DNA of 34,035 nt, taken from NCBI GenBank assembly GCA_023150455.1, contig JAKLKW010000033.1, positions 1-34,035 of the forward strand, written 5' to 3'. The notes beneath the pieces are model-generated. The model was not told the origin of the DNA. It did no database searches and saw only the letters and a list, made by a program, of their open reading frames with translations. Source of the DNA: Alphaproteobacteria bacterium (GTDB lineage Bacteria; Pseudomonadota; Alphaproteobacteria; JAEULC01). Positions within the stretch are counted from its first letter, which is position 1; each line of letters opens with the position of its first letter. Of this stretch, positions 1 through 7,417 are shown in pieces. A program made the translations under genes and the position numbers.

Positions 1-1107
1 ATCGCCGTCGGGCTGGCCGGCGGGGCGCACAGCCCGTGGAACATCGTGCTGCCGCTCGGCATCAGCTTCTTCACCTTCCAGCAGCTGTCGTATCTCGTCG
101 ACCTGCGCCGGAAGTCGACGCCGCTCTACGGCCTGCGCGATTTCGCCACTTACGTGGCGCTGTTCCCGCAGCTGATCGCCGGGCCGATCGTGCGGCACCA
201 CGAGCTGGTGCCGCAGTTTCCGCTCGACCCGCGCCGCGAGGGGCTCGACGAGCGCCTCGGCCGGGGGCTTGCCATGCTGGCGATCGGCCTGGTGAAGAAG
301 CTGTTCATCGCCGATCCGCTCGGCCGCATCGCCGATCCGATCTACGCGGTCGCGACGCGCGGCGAGGCGGTCGCGCTCGCCGACGCCTGGATCGCCGTGC
401 CCGCCTTCTTCTTCCAGGTCTATTTCGACTTCTCGGCCTATTCCGACATGGCGATCGGGATCGGCTTGCTGCTCGGCTTCACCCTGCCGCTCAACTTCGA
501 CTCGCCCTATCAGGCGACCTCGGTGCGCGACTTCTGGCGGCGCTGGCACATGACGCTGACGCGCTTCATGCGCGACTATCTTTATGTGCGGATCGGGCTC
601 GGGCTCAATCGCCGCTTCCCCGCGTGGCGCGCGACCAACGAGGGCGTCACCACTCTGGTCACCATGGCCCTGATCGGCCTGTGGCACGGCGCCGCCTGGA
701 CCTTCGTCGCCTTCGGTGCGGCGCATGGGCTGGCGCTGATCGTCGAGCAGATCTGGGCCAGGAGCGGCCGGACCTTGCCCACCTGGTTCAGCTGGCCGGC
801 GACGACGCTGTTCCTGTGCCTGTCCTCGGTGCTGTTCCGCGCCCCCGATCTGGCGACCGCGGGGCGCATGTTCGCGGGCCTGGGCGGCCTCGGCGCGACG
901 GCGGCGCAGCCGTTCGACTGGGCGGCGCCGGCATTGCTCCTCGGCGCGGCGGCGATCGCCTTCCTGGCGCCGAACAGCCAGACGCTCGCCTTGCAACGCC
1001 TGCAGCCCGGCCGCAAGATCGCGGCGCTCGTGGCCGCGATCCTCATCCTCGTGGCGATCGAATCGGGCAGCGAGGTCGAAGTGCCCTTCGTCTACTTCCA
1101 GTTCTAG
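1..1107 (+). CDS. AlgI/DltB-like MBOAT O-acyltransferase, 5' truncated by window edge (cassette A)
   Basis: The reading frame is already open at base 1 and ends at TAG 1105-1107, so the N-terminus lies outside the window; by alignment to the homologue at 20492 about 98 residues are missing. MBOAT proteins are polytopic membrane enzymes that pass acyl groups, usually acetyl, across the membrane for transfer to an envelope polymer. Visible family motifs are LPLGISFFTFQQ (codons 17-28), LIAGPIVRHHE, FDFSAYSDMAIGIGLLLG, the RRWHMTLTRF segment, and GLWHGAAWTF, whose His is the presumed catalytic residue. The loop between DYLY and GLWHG is about six residues longer than in the second copy and lacks its PLGGN. 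The product ends in YFQF, as the second copy does. Nine bases separate it from the next SGNH gene, so they are very probably one operon. The family is certain; the acyl acceptor is not known. Confidence 0.93.
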   Translation: MAVGLAGGAHSPWNIVLPLGISFFTFQQLSYLVDLRRKSTPLYGLRDFATYVALFPQLIAGPIVRHHELVPQFPLDPRREGLDERLGRGLAMLAIGLVKKLFIADPLGRIADPIYAVATRGEAVALADAWIAVPAFFFQVYFDFSAYSDMAIGIGLLLGFTLPLNFDSPYQATSVRDFWRRWHMTLTRFMRDYLYVRIGLGLNRRFPAWRATNEGVTTLVTMALIGLWHGAAWTFVAFGAAHGLALIVEQIWARSGRTLPTWFSWPATTLFLCLSSVLFRAPDLATAGRMFAGLGGLGATAAQPFDWAAPALLLGAAAIAFLAPNSQTLALQRLQPGRKIAALVAAILILVAIESGSEVEVPFVYFQF

Positions 1108-1116
1108 GGCGCGGCG

Positions 1117-2190
1117 ATGACGTGGCGGCGCTATTGGACGACGACGATCGCGGCCGCGGCGGTCGGACTCGGCCTCATCTATGCGGCGATCCTGGTGGTC
1201 GACCCGTTCGAGACGGTCGGGCTGACGCCCTGGTTCGACCGCCAGCCCATGGGGCGCGACAAGCGCTTCGCCCTGCCCGCGCTCGCGCGCCACCAGCGGT
1301 TCGACAGCGCGGTGATCGGCAGCTCCACCGCCCGCCTGCTGCGGCCCGGGTTCCTCGACCAGGCGTTCGGCGCCTCCTTCGTCAACCTCTCGCTCGACGG
1401 CTCGCTGCTGGCCGAGCACGTCCGCGCGCTGGCCTTCTTCCTGGCGCATCATCCGCGCCCCAAGGCGGTGATCGTGGGCATGGACCCGGGATCCTGGTGC
1501 CAGGAGGAACGCCAGCCCGGACCACGGCCGCGCGCGCTGCCGGACCTGCTCTACGACGACAACAGGTGGAACGAGCTGCCGCACCTCATGAGCTGGAGCG
1601 TGCTGCGCCAGGCGGGCGAGCAGGCGCTGTATCTCGCCGGGCTGACCGGGCAGCGATGGGGCAGGGACGGCTATACGCTGGGGCCGCAGGGCGGCCGCTA
1701 CGATCCGGTGCGCGCGGAGCGGCTTCTTTATCCGCTGGGCCGCGACGTGCGGCTGCCCAACCCGATCGCGCCCGGCGGCGCGCTCCCGGCGGATCGGGCG
1801 GCATGGCGCTATGGCAACCTGGCGGCCTGGGGCGAACAGATGCTGGGTTCCATACCGTCCGCGACGCTGACCATCGTCATGTTTCCGCCGGCGCATGTCG
1901 TGGCGCTGTCGCCGCCCGGCTCGCCGGCGGACCTGCGCCTCGCCGAATGCAAGCGGCGGATCGCGCAGATGGCGGCATGCCGCCCGAACGCGCATGTCGT
2001 CGATTTCGCGTTCGACTCGGACATCACGCGGCACGACCACAATTTCTGGGACTCGACCCACGTCACGCTCGAGGTCGCCGAGCGCGTGCAGGCGTACCTG
2101 GTCGAGGCGGTGCGCCGCCGGGCCGGCCGGGACGACCTCTTTCGCTACGTCGATCCGGCGGATCGCTCCGCGTGCGGCCGGCGGTCATGA
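1117..2190 (+). CDS. Membrane-anchored SGNH/DltD-like protein, first tandem copy (cassette A)
   Basis: A 357-residue protein with one hydrophobic N-terminal segment (about residues 8-28) and the remainder probably periplasmic. I infer an SGNH-type acyl esterase/transferase fold from VIGSSTARL (candidate nucleophile Ser70, like the GSS of DltD) and WDSTH near the C-terminus (Asp312, His315, the usual DxxH dyad). Between them lie GMDPGSWC, LLYDDNRWNE, GRDGYT, AECKRR and DFAFDSDITRHD, all shared with the genes at 2187 and 21888. The ATG at 1117 follows the MBOAT stop by nine bases, and the TGA overlaps the next ATG as ATGA, which indicates translational coupling. Such partners of MBOAT enzymes commonly finish acyl transfer to a polysaccharide. 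Overall similarity to characterised proteins is low, and most annotation systems would probably call it hypothetical. Confidence 0.82.
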   Translation: MTWRRYWTTTIAAAAVGLGLIYAAILVVDPFETVGLTPWFDRQPMGRDKRFALPALARHQRFDSAVIGSSTARLLRPGFLDQAFGASFVNLSLDGSLLAEHVRALAFFLAHHPRPKAVIVGMDPGSWCQEERQPGPRPRALPDLLYDDNRWNELPHLMSWSVLRQAGEQALYLAGLTGQRWGRDGYTLGPQGGRYDPVRAERLLYPLGRDVRLPNPIAPGGALPADRAAWRYGNLAAWGEQMLGSIPSATLTIVMFPPAHVVALSPPGSPADLRLAECKRRIAQMAACRPNAHVVDFAFDSDITRHDHNFWDSTHVTLEVAERVQAYLVEAVRRRAGRDDLFRYVDPADRSACGRRS

Positions 2191-3245
2191 CCTGGCGCAG
2201 CACCTGGCGCGCGGGCCTTGGCGCGGCCGTGCTGCTGACGGCGGCGGTATACGCGGCGATCCTGGTCGTCGACCCCTATGACGCCGTCGCCGTCTCGCCC
2301 GCCCTCGACCGCCAGCCGATCGCGCGCGACCAGCGCTACTCGGCGCCGGCCCTGGCGCGCAAGGCGCGCTACGACAGCGCGATCCTCGGCACGTCCACGA
2401 CCCGGCTCATGCAGCCGGCGCTGCTCGACGGCGCGTTCGGGGCCGCGTTCGTCAACCTGTCGGTCGACAACGCCCTGCCGTTCGAGCAGGACCGGCTGCT
2501 CGCGGTGTTCCTGCGCCATCATGTGCGGCCGAAAATCGTGCTGATCGGCCTCGACCACACGATGTGGTGCCGCGAGCACGACCAGGATCCCCAGAAGCTG
2601 CGGCGAAAGCTGCCCGACACGCTCTACGACGACGACCGCTGGAACGACCTGGCGCATCTGTTGAGCCGTCGCGTGCTCGTCCATGCCTGGGAGGAATTCG
2701 TCTACCTCGCCGGCCTGGGCCCGCAGAAATGGGGCAAGGACGGCTACACGGCCTGGCTGCCGCCCGAACGCTACGATCCGGCGCGCGCGCGCCGGTACCT
2801 GTACGGCCCGCCCGGCGCGCCGCCCGACCCGGAGCTCGACCGCGCCGCCGACGACCTGCCGGCCGATCGTGCCTCGTGGCGCTTCGTGCATATCGAATGG
2901 CACGCGCGCATGCTCGAGCGCATGCCGCCGGAGACGATGAAGATCGTCGTCGTCATGCCGACGCACCGCATCGCCCATGGCCGCCCCGGCGGCCGCGTCG
3001 CGCTGCGCCTGGCGGAATGCAAGCGCCGCCTCTTCGCCATCGACGCGCGCTACCCGAACGTGGCGACGCTCGACTTCGCGTTCGATTCCGACATCACGCG
3101 CCACGACGGCAACTACTGGGACCAGGTGCATCTGACCGCAGAGGCCGCCGTCCGCTTCCAGCGTCTGATCGCCGAGGGCGTGCGCGGCAGGCGGAGCGAG
3201 CGGGACCTGTTCGAGTACGTCGACCTGCGCCGGTACGGCAATTAG
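2187..3245 (+). CDS. Membrane-anchored SGNH/DltD-like protein, second tandem copy (cassette A)
   Basis: A 352-residue paralogue of the preceding gene. The start ATG at 2187 sits inside the ATGA overlap with the previous stop. An N-terminal membrane segment (about residues 9-28) is followed by ILGTSTTRL (Ser70), GLDHTMWC, TLYDDDRWND, KWGKDGYT, LAECKRRL, DFAFDSDITRHD and WDQVH (Asp312, His315). The proposed catalytic residues have the same numbers as in the upstream copy, so the pair arose by tandem duplication with little length change. Divergence in the 110-250 region suggests the two copies may prefer different donors or acceptors; this is inference. The same frame is open upstream from base 36, but that stretch only shadows the MBOAT and first SGNH genes. 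Confidence 0.82.
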   Translation: MTWRSTWRAGLGAAVLLTAAVYAAILVVDPYDAVAVSPALDRQPIARDQRYSAPALARKARYDSAILGTSTTRLMQPALLDGAFGAAFVNLSVDNALPFEQDRLLAVFLRHHVRPKIVLIGLDHTMWCREHDQDPQKLRRKLPDTLYDDDRWNDLAHLLSRRVLVHAWEEFVYLAGLGPQKWGKDGYTAWLPPERYDPARARRYLYGPPGAPPDPELDRAADDLPADRASWRFVHIEWHARMLERMPPETMKIVVVMPTHRIAHGRPGGRVALRLAECKRRLFAIDARYPNVATLDFAFDSDITRHDGNYWDQVHLTAEAAVRFQRLIAEGVRGRRSERDLFEYVDLRRYGN

Positions 3246-3297
3246 CGCGTCGGCGGCGGAAGGCCCAGCTCGGTGCTTCGAGCAGGCGTCCGCAATC

Positions 3298-3324
3298 CCC
3301 TCTCCCGCCTGCGGCGGGCGAGGG
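3298..3324. repeat. REP-like inverted repeat / possible bidirectional terminator
   Basis: Twelve-base arms (3298-3309 and 3313-3324) with one mismatch around a TGC loop form a strong hairpin in the 118-base gap between two convergent genes. Its CCCTC...GAGGG outer and CCCGCC/GGCGGG inner sequence resembles dispersed REP-type palindromes common in proteobacterial intergenic DNA. No T tract follows on either strand, so intrinsic termination is possible but not shown. I see no second copy in the window. The rest of the 3246-3363 gap shows nothing recognisable. Confidence 0.5.
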
Positions 3325-3363
3325 TTGGAATGCGCGCTTGGGCACGACGCGCTCCGGCCGAGA

Positions 3364-4065
3364 TCAGTCGTCCTCGTCGTGCTCGTCGGCCTTGGCCTTG
3401 CCCTTGGCCTTGCGCGCCTTCGGCTTGGCCTCACCTTCCTCGCCGGCGGTCTCCGCCTTCTTGGCCCTGGCCTTCTTCGGCTTGGCCTCGTCCGCCGCCG
3501 CTTCGGGCTTCGCCCCGGCGTCGGCGGCGGGCGCCTCGGCCGGGGCGGCCGGCGCCTCGAAGAACGCCTCGGCGGCGACCGGCTCGCCGGCCGCCTGGCG
3601 CTCCGCCTCTTCCTCCGACTTCGCCACGTTGACGGTGACGGCGACGTCGACCTCCGGGTGCAGCATGACGCGCGTCTGCACCAGGCCCAGCGCCTTGATC
3701 GGACGGTCGATGCGGACCTGGCGATGCGTCACGGTGAAGCCCGCCGCGACCACGGCGTCGGCGATGTCGCGCGCCGTCACGGAGCCGTAGAGCTGACCGG
3801 TCTCGCCGGCCTGGCGCACCAGCACCACGCTCAGGCCCTCCATCTTCTTGGCGATCGCCTCGGCCTCCTGGCGCTGCTTCAGGTTGGTCGCCTCGAGCTG
3901 CGCGCGCTGCTTCTCGAAGCGCTCGCGGTTCTCCTTGGTCGCGCGCAGCGCCTTCTTCTGCGGCAGCAGGAAATTGCGCGCGTAGCCCGGCTTCACGCGG
4001 ACCACGTCGCCCATCTGCCCGAGCTTCTCGACGCGCTCCAGCAGGATCACTTCCATCGCACTCAT
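3364..4065 (-). CDS. rplI: 50S ribosomal protein L9 with long charged C-terminal tail
   Basis: The N-terminus carries the L9 signature [19 protein letters not shown]...[10 protein letters not shown], followed by the long connecting helix and the C-terminal RNA-binding domain ([15 protein letters not shown]). L9 binds 23S rRNA at the base of the L1 stalk. Common L9 proteins have about 150 residues; this one has 233, because about 80 Ala/Lys/Glu-rich residues follow the core and end in DEHDEDD. I chose ATG 4065 (MSAMEVILL) because a GGAG lies about eight bases upstream of it; ATG 4056 would be 17 bases from that site, and a GTG at 4074 lies too close to it. It is the last gene of the rpsF-rpsR-DUF2232-rplI operon, 16 bases after the membrane-protein gene. 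Confidence 0.96.
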   Translation of the reverse strand: MSAMEVILLERVEKLGQMGDVVRVKPGYARNFLLPQKKALRATKENRERFEKQRAQLEATNLKQRQEAEAIAKKMEGLSVVLVRQAGETGQLYGSVTARDIADAVVAAGFTVTHRQVRIDRPIKALGLVQTRVMLHPEVDVAVTVNVAKSEEEAERQAAGEPVAAEAFFEAPAAPAEAPAADAGAKPEAAADEAKPKKARAKKAETAGEEGEAKPKARKAKGKAKADEHDEDD

Positions 4066-4081
4066 CTTGACCACTCCAACC

Positions 4082-5023
4082 TCAGGCTTGGCGCGCCAGG
4101 CGCCGCTTCAATCCCACGAACGGCTCGGCCAGGCCGATCGCCGCCAGCACGAGCGTGGGCCAGAACAGGATCAGCGCCGCCACATAGAGCAGCACCAGCA
4201 CCCACGGCCTGCCGCCGAGCTTGCGCACCGCGCAATGCGCGACGCCGAGTCCCGCCAGGAACCCGCCGATCAGCAGCACCACGGCGATGTTGCGCGCCAG
4301 GTATCCGAAATCGCCCGGCAGCAGCATTCCGGCGACGAGCGCGAGGGCGAAGCCGCCGACGACATGGACCGGCAGGTCGAGCTCGGCAATGTCGACGCGG
4401 GGCCGCACATTCCAGCCGAAGCGCTGCAGCACGCCCTGCGCCAGGCTGCCGTTCACCACGGTCATGGCGAGCAGCGAGGCGATCGCGGTGCCCGGCATGA
4501 GCGCCGACATGCGCTCGACCGCGCCGGCGCGGTCGGCGACCGACGGTTTCGTCGACGAGGCCGACACCATCACGTCGTAGAACTGGCCCGCGACCGCGCG
4601 CGCCAGGCTCTCGAGCCCGCCGTAGAGCTCCATGAACAGCGCGCCCGCCGCCAGCAGCGTCGCCCCGATTCCGGTCAGCCATCCGGTCAAGAGGCCCGGC
4701 GGATACCACTCGGTCGATCCGTCGGCGGCGGTGCGGGCCAGCAGCGCCTGGCGCACCAGCAGCACGACCGGCAGCAGGAACAGGAGCGCGAAGATCACGG
4801 CGAACTCGACGCCGCCGCGCATCAGCATCACGGCCGCGGCCACGCCGGCGGCGACCGCCGATGCGCCGGCGCCGAGCGACAGGCCGACCAGGAACAAGGG
4901 CAGCTGCGCGACATAGGCGAACACCATCGCGCCGAGCGAGCCGATGGTGAGCGTCAGGTAGAGGACCGCGCTGAGCGCGCCGCCGCCCAGCGCCACGGTC
5001 CAGAACCGCGCCTTCGGGGACAT
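4082..5023 (-). CDS. DUF2232 multi-pass membrane protein
   Basis: A 313-residue very hydrophobic protein with about eight predicted membrane segments (for example the stretches beginning [21 protein letters not shown] and [12 protein letters not shown], and [11 protein letters not shown] near the end). Its place between rpsR and rplI is the position of the DUF2232 (YybS-like) family in many Alphaproteobacteria, and length and topology agree; I assign the family mostly on context. Molecular function is unknown. The start is ATG 5023 (MSPKARFW), preceded by a purine-rich GGCGGAACGG. The open frame continues upstream to 5395 only by overlapping rpsR and rpsF, so that extension is not coding. The stop is 16 bases before rplI. 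Confidence 0.8.
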   Translation of the reverse strand: MSPKARFWTVALGGGALSAVLYLTLTIGSLGAMVFAYVAQLPLFLVGLSLGAGASAVAAGVAAAVMLMRGGVEFAVIFALLFLLPVVLLVRQALLARTAADGSTEWYPPGLLTGWLTGIGATLLAAGALFMELYGGLESLARAVAGQFYDVMVSASSTKPSVADRAGAVERMSALMPGTAIASLLAMTVVNGSLAQGVLQRFGWNVRPRVDIAELDLPVHVVGGFALALVAGMLLPGDFGYLARNIAVVLLIGGFLAGLGVAHCAVRKLGGRPWVLVLLYVAALILFWPTLVLAAIGLAEPFVGLKRRLARQA

Positions 5024-5064
5024 CGTGCCGTTCCGCCTGCCTGAAGCCCGGGGCCCCGAGGGCC

Positions 5065-5340
5065 CTAGCGCAGGATGTAGGGCAGCAGGCCCAGGAAACG
5101 CGCGCGCTTGATCGCCTGGGCCAGCAGGCGCTGCTTCTTGGCCGACACCGCGGTGATGCGGCTCGGCACGATCTTGCCGCGCTCCGAGATGAAGCGCTGC
5201 AGCAGCCTGATGTCCTTGAAGTCGATCTTCGGCGCGTTCGGGCCGGAGAAGGGGCAGCTCTTGCGCCGACGGAAGAACGGGCGGCGTCCGCCGCCGCCTC
5301 CGCCGCCACCGCCGGTGCGCGGTGCAGCCGAACCGGTCAT
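5065..5340 (-). CDS. rpsR: 30S ribosomal protein S18
   Basis: The core [12 protein letters not shown]...[50 protein letters not shown] is S18, in fragments: [28 protein letters not shown] and [15 protein letters not shown]18 forms a heterodimer with S6 on the 30S platform. At 91 residues it is slightly longer than typical because of an N-terminal tail with nine consecutive glycines (residues 10-18). The ATG at 5340 has AAGGAG seven bases upstream, and its first base lies in the rpsF stop as an ATGA overlap, so the two partners are translationally coupled. Confidence 0.97.
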   Translation of the reverse strand: MTGSAAPRTGGGGGGGGGRRPFFRRRKSCPFSGPNAPKIDFKDIRLLQRFISERGKIVPSRITAVSAKKQRLLAQAIKRARFLGLLPYILR

Positions 5341-5786
5341 GCGCGGTCTCCTTCGATCGCTGGGGCATCGCCTTGCGGGGCGGGACCGCTGTCACGGTCG
5401 AAGCCGCCGAAGCTGCGGCCGCGGCGCGGACGGTCGCCGCGCGGGCCGCGCTCGTCGCGCTCGTCGCGCTTCTGCATCATCGCCGACGGGCCTTCCTCGA
5501 GTGCGTCGACGCGCACGGTGATGTAGCGCAGCACGTCCTCGTTGATGCGCATGTTGCGCTCCAGCTCCTGCACGGCGGCCGGCGGGCTGTCGATGTTCAT
5601 GAGCACGAAGTGGCCCTTCCGGTTCTTGCGGATCCGGTAGGCGAGGCCCTTCAGGCCCCAGAATTCCTTCTTGGTGACGGCGCCGCCATTGTCCTTGATG
5701 AGCGTCTCGTAGGTCTCGGTCAGCTGCTCGACCTGGGCGCTCGCCACGTCCTGGCGCACGACGAACACGTTCTCGTAGAACGGCAT
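5337..5786 (-). CDS. rpsF: 30S ribosomal protein S6
   Basis: [47 protein letters not shown] and GHFVLMNID are S6 motifs; the ferredoxin-like fold binds S18 and 16S rRNA. The 149-residue product has a C-terminal Arg/Asp/Gly-rich tail (from about residue 108, [16 protein letters not shown]) that is hydrophilic and probably disordered. ATG 5786 has a strong GGAAGGAG upstream. It is the first gene of the operon; a candidate promoter at 5899-5927 and two hairpins at 5816-5876 lie in its leader. Confidence 0.97.
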   Translation of the reverse strand: MPFYENVFVVRQDVASAQVEQLTETYETLIKDNGGAVTKKEFWGLKGLAYRIRKNRKGHFVLMNIDSPPAAVQELERNMRINEDVLRYITVRVDALEEGPSAMMQKRDERDERGPRGDRPRRGRSFGGFDRDSGPAPQGDAPAIEGDRA

Positions 5787-5815
5787 CGCAAACGATCTCC
5801 TTCCGGCTGTTCCAT

Positions 5816-5876
5816 GGCCCGGCGCCGGTCTTTGACCGGCCGCCCGGGCCTAGCCGAGGGCACCTGGTCCCCCGGC
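5816..5876 (-). promoter_or_regulatory. Two-hairpin 5' leader of rpsF, candidate S6:S18 autoregulatory site
   Basis: On the minus strand the leader folds into an eight-pair hairpin (plus coordinates 5853-5876, one G-U pair, eight-base loop), then a longer one (5816-5850) with a seven-pair outer stem GGCCCGG/CCGGGCC, unpaired G residues, and a perfect seven-pair inner stem GCCGGTC/GACCGGC closed by AAA. It ends about 20 bases before the Shine-Dalgarno site. Leaders of rpsF in other bacteria carry an RNA structure bound by the S6:S18 dimer, and position fits. No U tract follows, so a terminator is unlikely. The regulatory role is inference. Confidence 0.5.
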
Positions 5877-5898
5877 AAGGAGCTATGCAAGGCGCGGG

Positions 5899-5927
5899 GT
5901 TATGCCCGAACCGGCGGGGCTTGTCTA
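5899..5927 (-). promoter_or_regulatory. Candidate sigma-70-type promoter for the rpsF operon
   Basis: On the minus strand TAGACA (5922-5927) and CATAAC (5899-5904) are separated by exactly 17 bases. The -35 box overlaps the stop of the VOC gene on the same strand. A start near 5892 would give a leader of about 106 bases containing both hairpins. The match is good but is only a pattern match. Confidence 0.5.
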
Positions 5928-6320
5928 CCCTTGGGAATAGCTGGCGACCTCGACCAGGTTCCCGTCCGGATCGCGGCAGTAGACCGACGTCATGGGCCCC
6001 AGCGCCCCGGTCTTGGCGACCGGGCCCTCGGTGACCGCCACGGCGCACGCCCTGAAATGCTTAACGACCGCGTCGGGGCTCGCCGTCGTGATGAAGCAGA
6101 AATCCAGCGATCCCGGCGCATCGACCGCCCCGGTTTCCCAGTTCCGCGCGCCGGTGGGGCGCAGGTTCAGCTTCTGCGACCCGAATTTCAGTGCGATCCG
6201 CCCGTCCGGGCCGAACTGCTCGCGCTCGAGGCCCAGGACGCGCTCGTACCAGGCCGCCCTGGCCGCAACGTCGCGGCAATTGACGACCACGTGGTCGATC
6301 CGGTCGATCGAGAATCCCAT
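5925..6320 (-). CDS. VOC (glyoxalase/fosfomycin-resistance fold) family protein
   Basis: A 131-residue single-domain protein with two beta-alpha-beta-beta-beta modules: IDHVVVNCRDVAARAAWYER at the start, FGSQKLNLR in the middle and VYCRDPDGNLVEVASY at the end. His10 and Glu124 are at metal-ligand positions of the family; where many relatives have NLH, this protein has NLR (Arg54). Substrate cannot be told from sequence; relatives of this subgroup are often named virulence or dioxygenase-like proteins without biochemical proof. ATG 6320 is preceded by GGAGGTGATGC, a good ribosome site. It is divergent from fabD and upstream of rpsF on the same strand. Confidence 0.88.
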   Translation of the reverse strand: MGFSIDRIDHVVVNCRDVAARAAWYERVLGLEREQFGPDGRIALKFGSQKLNLRPTGARNWETGAVDAPGSLDFCFITTASPDAVVKHFRACAVAVTEGPVAKTGALGPMTSVYCRDPDGNLVEVASYSQG

Positions 6321-6375
6321 GCATCACCTCCGCGCGGCGAAGCTTAGCCCGGCCGCGGCCGGCGCCGCGAGTTGC

Positions 6376-6404
6376 TTGACAGCCGGGGTCGCGACGGCTT
6401 CTTT
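6376..6404 (+). promoter_or_regulatory. Possible promoter for fabD operon
   Basis: A perfect TTGACA (6376-6381) in the context GCTTGACA is followed 17 bases later by TTCTTT (6399-6404), a weak -10 box. It is the only reasonable candidate in the 116-base divergent gap between the VOC gene and fabD. The -35 is convincing; the -10 is not. Confidence 0.35.
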
Positions 6405-6436
6405 CCCCGCTTTGCCCGAGGGGACGCCGTTAACCA

Positions 6437-7384
6437 ATGACCCGCGCCTTCGTGTTTCCCGGCCAGGGGTCCCAGGCCGTCGGCATGGGAGTAGAGCTCG
6501 CCAAGGCCTTCCCGCCTGCCCGCGAGGTGTTCGAGGAGGTCGACGACGCGCTCAACCAGCGCCTGAGCAGGCTGATGGCGGAGGGCCCCGAGTCGGAGCT
6601 GACCCTGACCGAGAACGCCCAGCCGGCGCTGATGGCGGTCAGCCTGGCGGCGCTGCGGACGATCGAGCGCGAAGGCAGCACGTCGCTGGCGAAGCTGGCG
6701 ACGATGGTCGCCGGGCATTCGCTCGGCGAGTACTCGGCGCTGTGCGCCGCCGGCGCGCTCGGGCTCGCCGACACGGCGCGACTCTTGAAGCGGCGCGGGC
6801 GCGCGATGCAGACGGCCGTGCCGGTCGGCGCGGGCGCGATGGCCGCGCTGATGGGCATGGAGCTCGATGCGGCGCGCGAGGTCGCCGCGGCGGCGAGCGG
6901 GCAAACCGGCCTGGTCTGCGACGTCGCCAACGACAATGCGCCGGGCCAGGTCGTGGTGAGCGGCGCGGCGGCGGCCGTCGACAAGGCGATCGAGCTGGCG
7001 GCGGCCAAGGGCGGGCGGCGCAGCATCAAGCTGCCGGTCAGCGCGCCCTTCCATTGCCGGCTGATGCAACCGGCCGCGGAGGAGATGGAGAAGGCGCTGG
7101 CGGAGGTTGCGATCGCGGCGCCGGTCGTGCCGGTCGTCGCCAACGTGTCGGCCACGCCGGTCGACGACCCGGACGAGATCCGCCGCAAGCTGGTGGAGCA
7201 GGTCACCGCCACGGTGCGCTGGCGCGAATGCGTCGCCGCGATGAAGGCAGGCGGCGCCGCGACCCTGGTCGAATGCGGCGCCGGCCGCGTGCTGTCGGGC
7301 CTGGCGCGGCGCATCGACAAGGATATGCAGGCGGTCTCGGTCGGCACGCCGCCGGAGGTCGAGGCGTTCTTGAAGACGCTTTGA
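6437..7384 (+). CDS. fabD: Malonyl-CoA:ACP transacylase
   Basis: Transfers malonyl from CoA to acyl carrier protein, supplying the extender unit for type II fatty acid synthesis. The 315-residue sequence has FPGQGSQ (residues 7-13), the nucleophile motif GHSLGEY (Ser95), and APFHCRLM with active-site His206. Length is normal for FabD. ATG 6437 is preceded by GAGGGG at about 12 bases. It opens a fab cluster (fabD-fabG-acpP-fabF) and lies 33 bases before fabG, consistent with one transcript. Confidence 0.97.
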   Translation: MTRAFVFPGQGSQAVGMGVELAKAFPPAREVFEEVDDALNQRLSRLMAEGPESELTLTENAQPALMAVSLAALRTIEREGSTSLAKLATMVAGHSLGEYSALCAAGALGLADTARLLKRRGRAMQTAVPVGAGAMAALMGMELDAAREVAAAASGQTGLVCDVANDNAPGQVVVSGAAAAVDKAIELAAAKGGRRSIKLPVSAPFHCRLMQPAAEEMEKALAEVAIAAPVVPVVANVSATPVDDPDEIRRKLVEQVTATVRWRECVAAMKAGGAATLVECGAGRVLSGLARRIDKDMQAVSVGTPPEVEAFLKTL

Positions 7385-7417
7385 GTCGGGCTCGGCAGGG
7401 GATGGGAGTAAGAGGTG

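Noticed and set aside
36..2186. Long open frame on the plus strand upstream of and in frame with the second SGNH gene
   Set aside because: It overlaps the real MBOAT and first SGNH genes in another frame and its translation is Arg/Ala/Pro-rich; it is open because of high GC content.
6428..6440. TTAACCA before fabD as a CtrA site
   Set aside because: Only one half-site; the second TTAA at the required spacing is missing.
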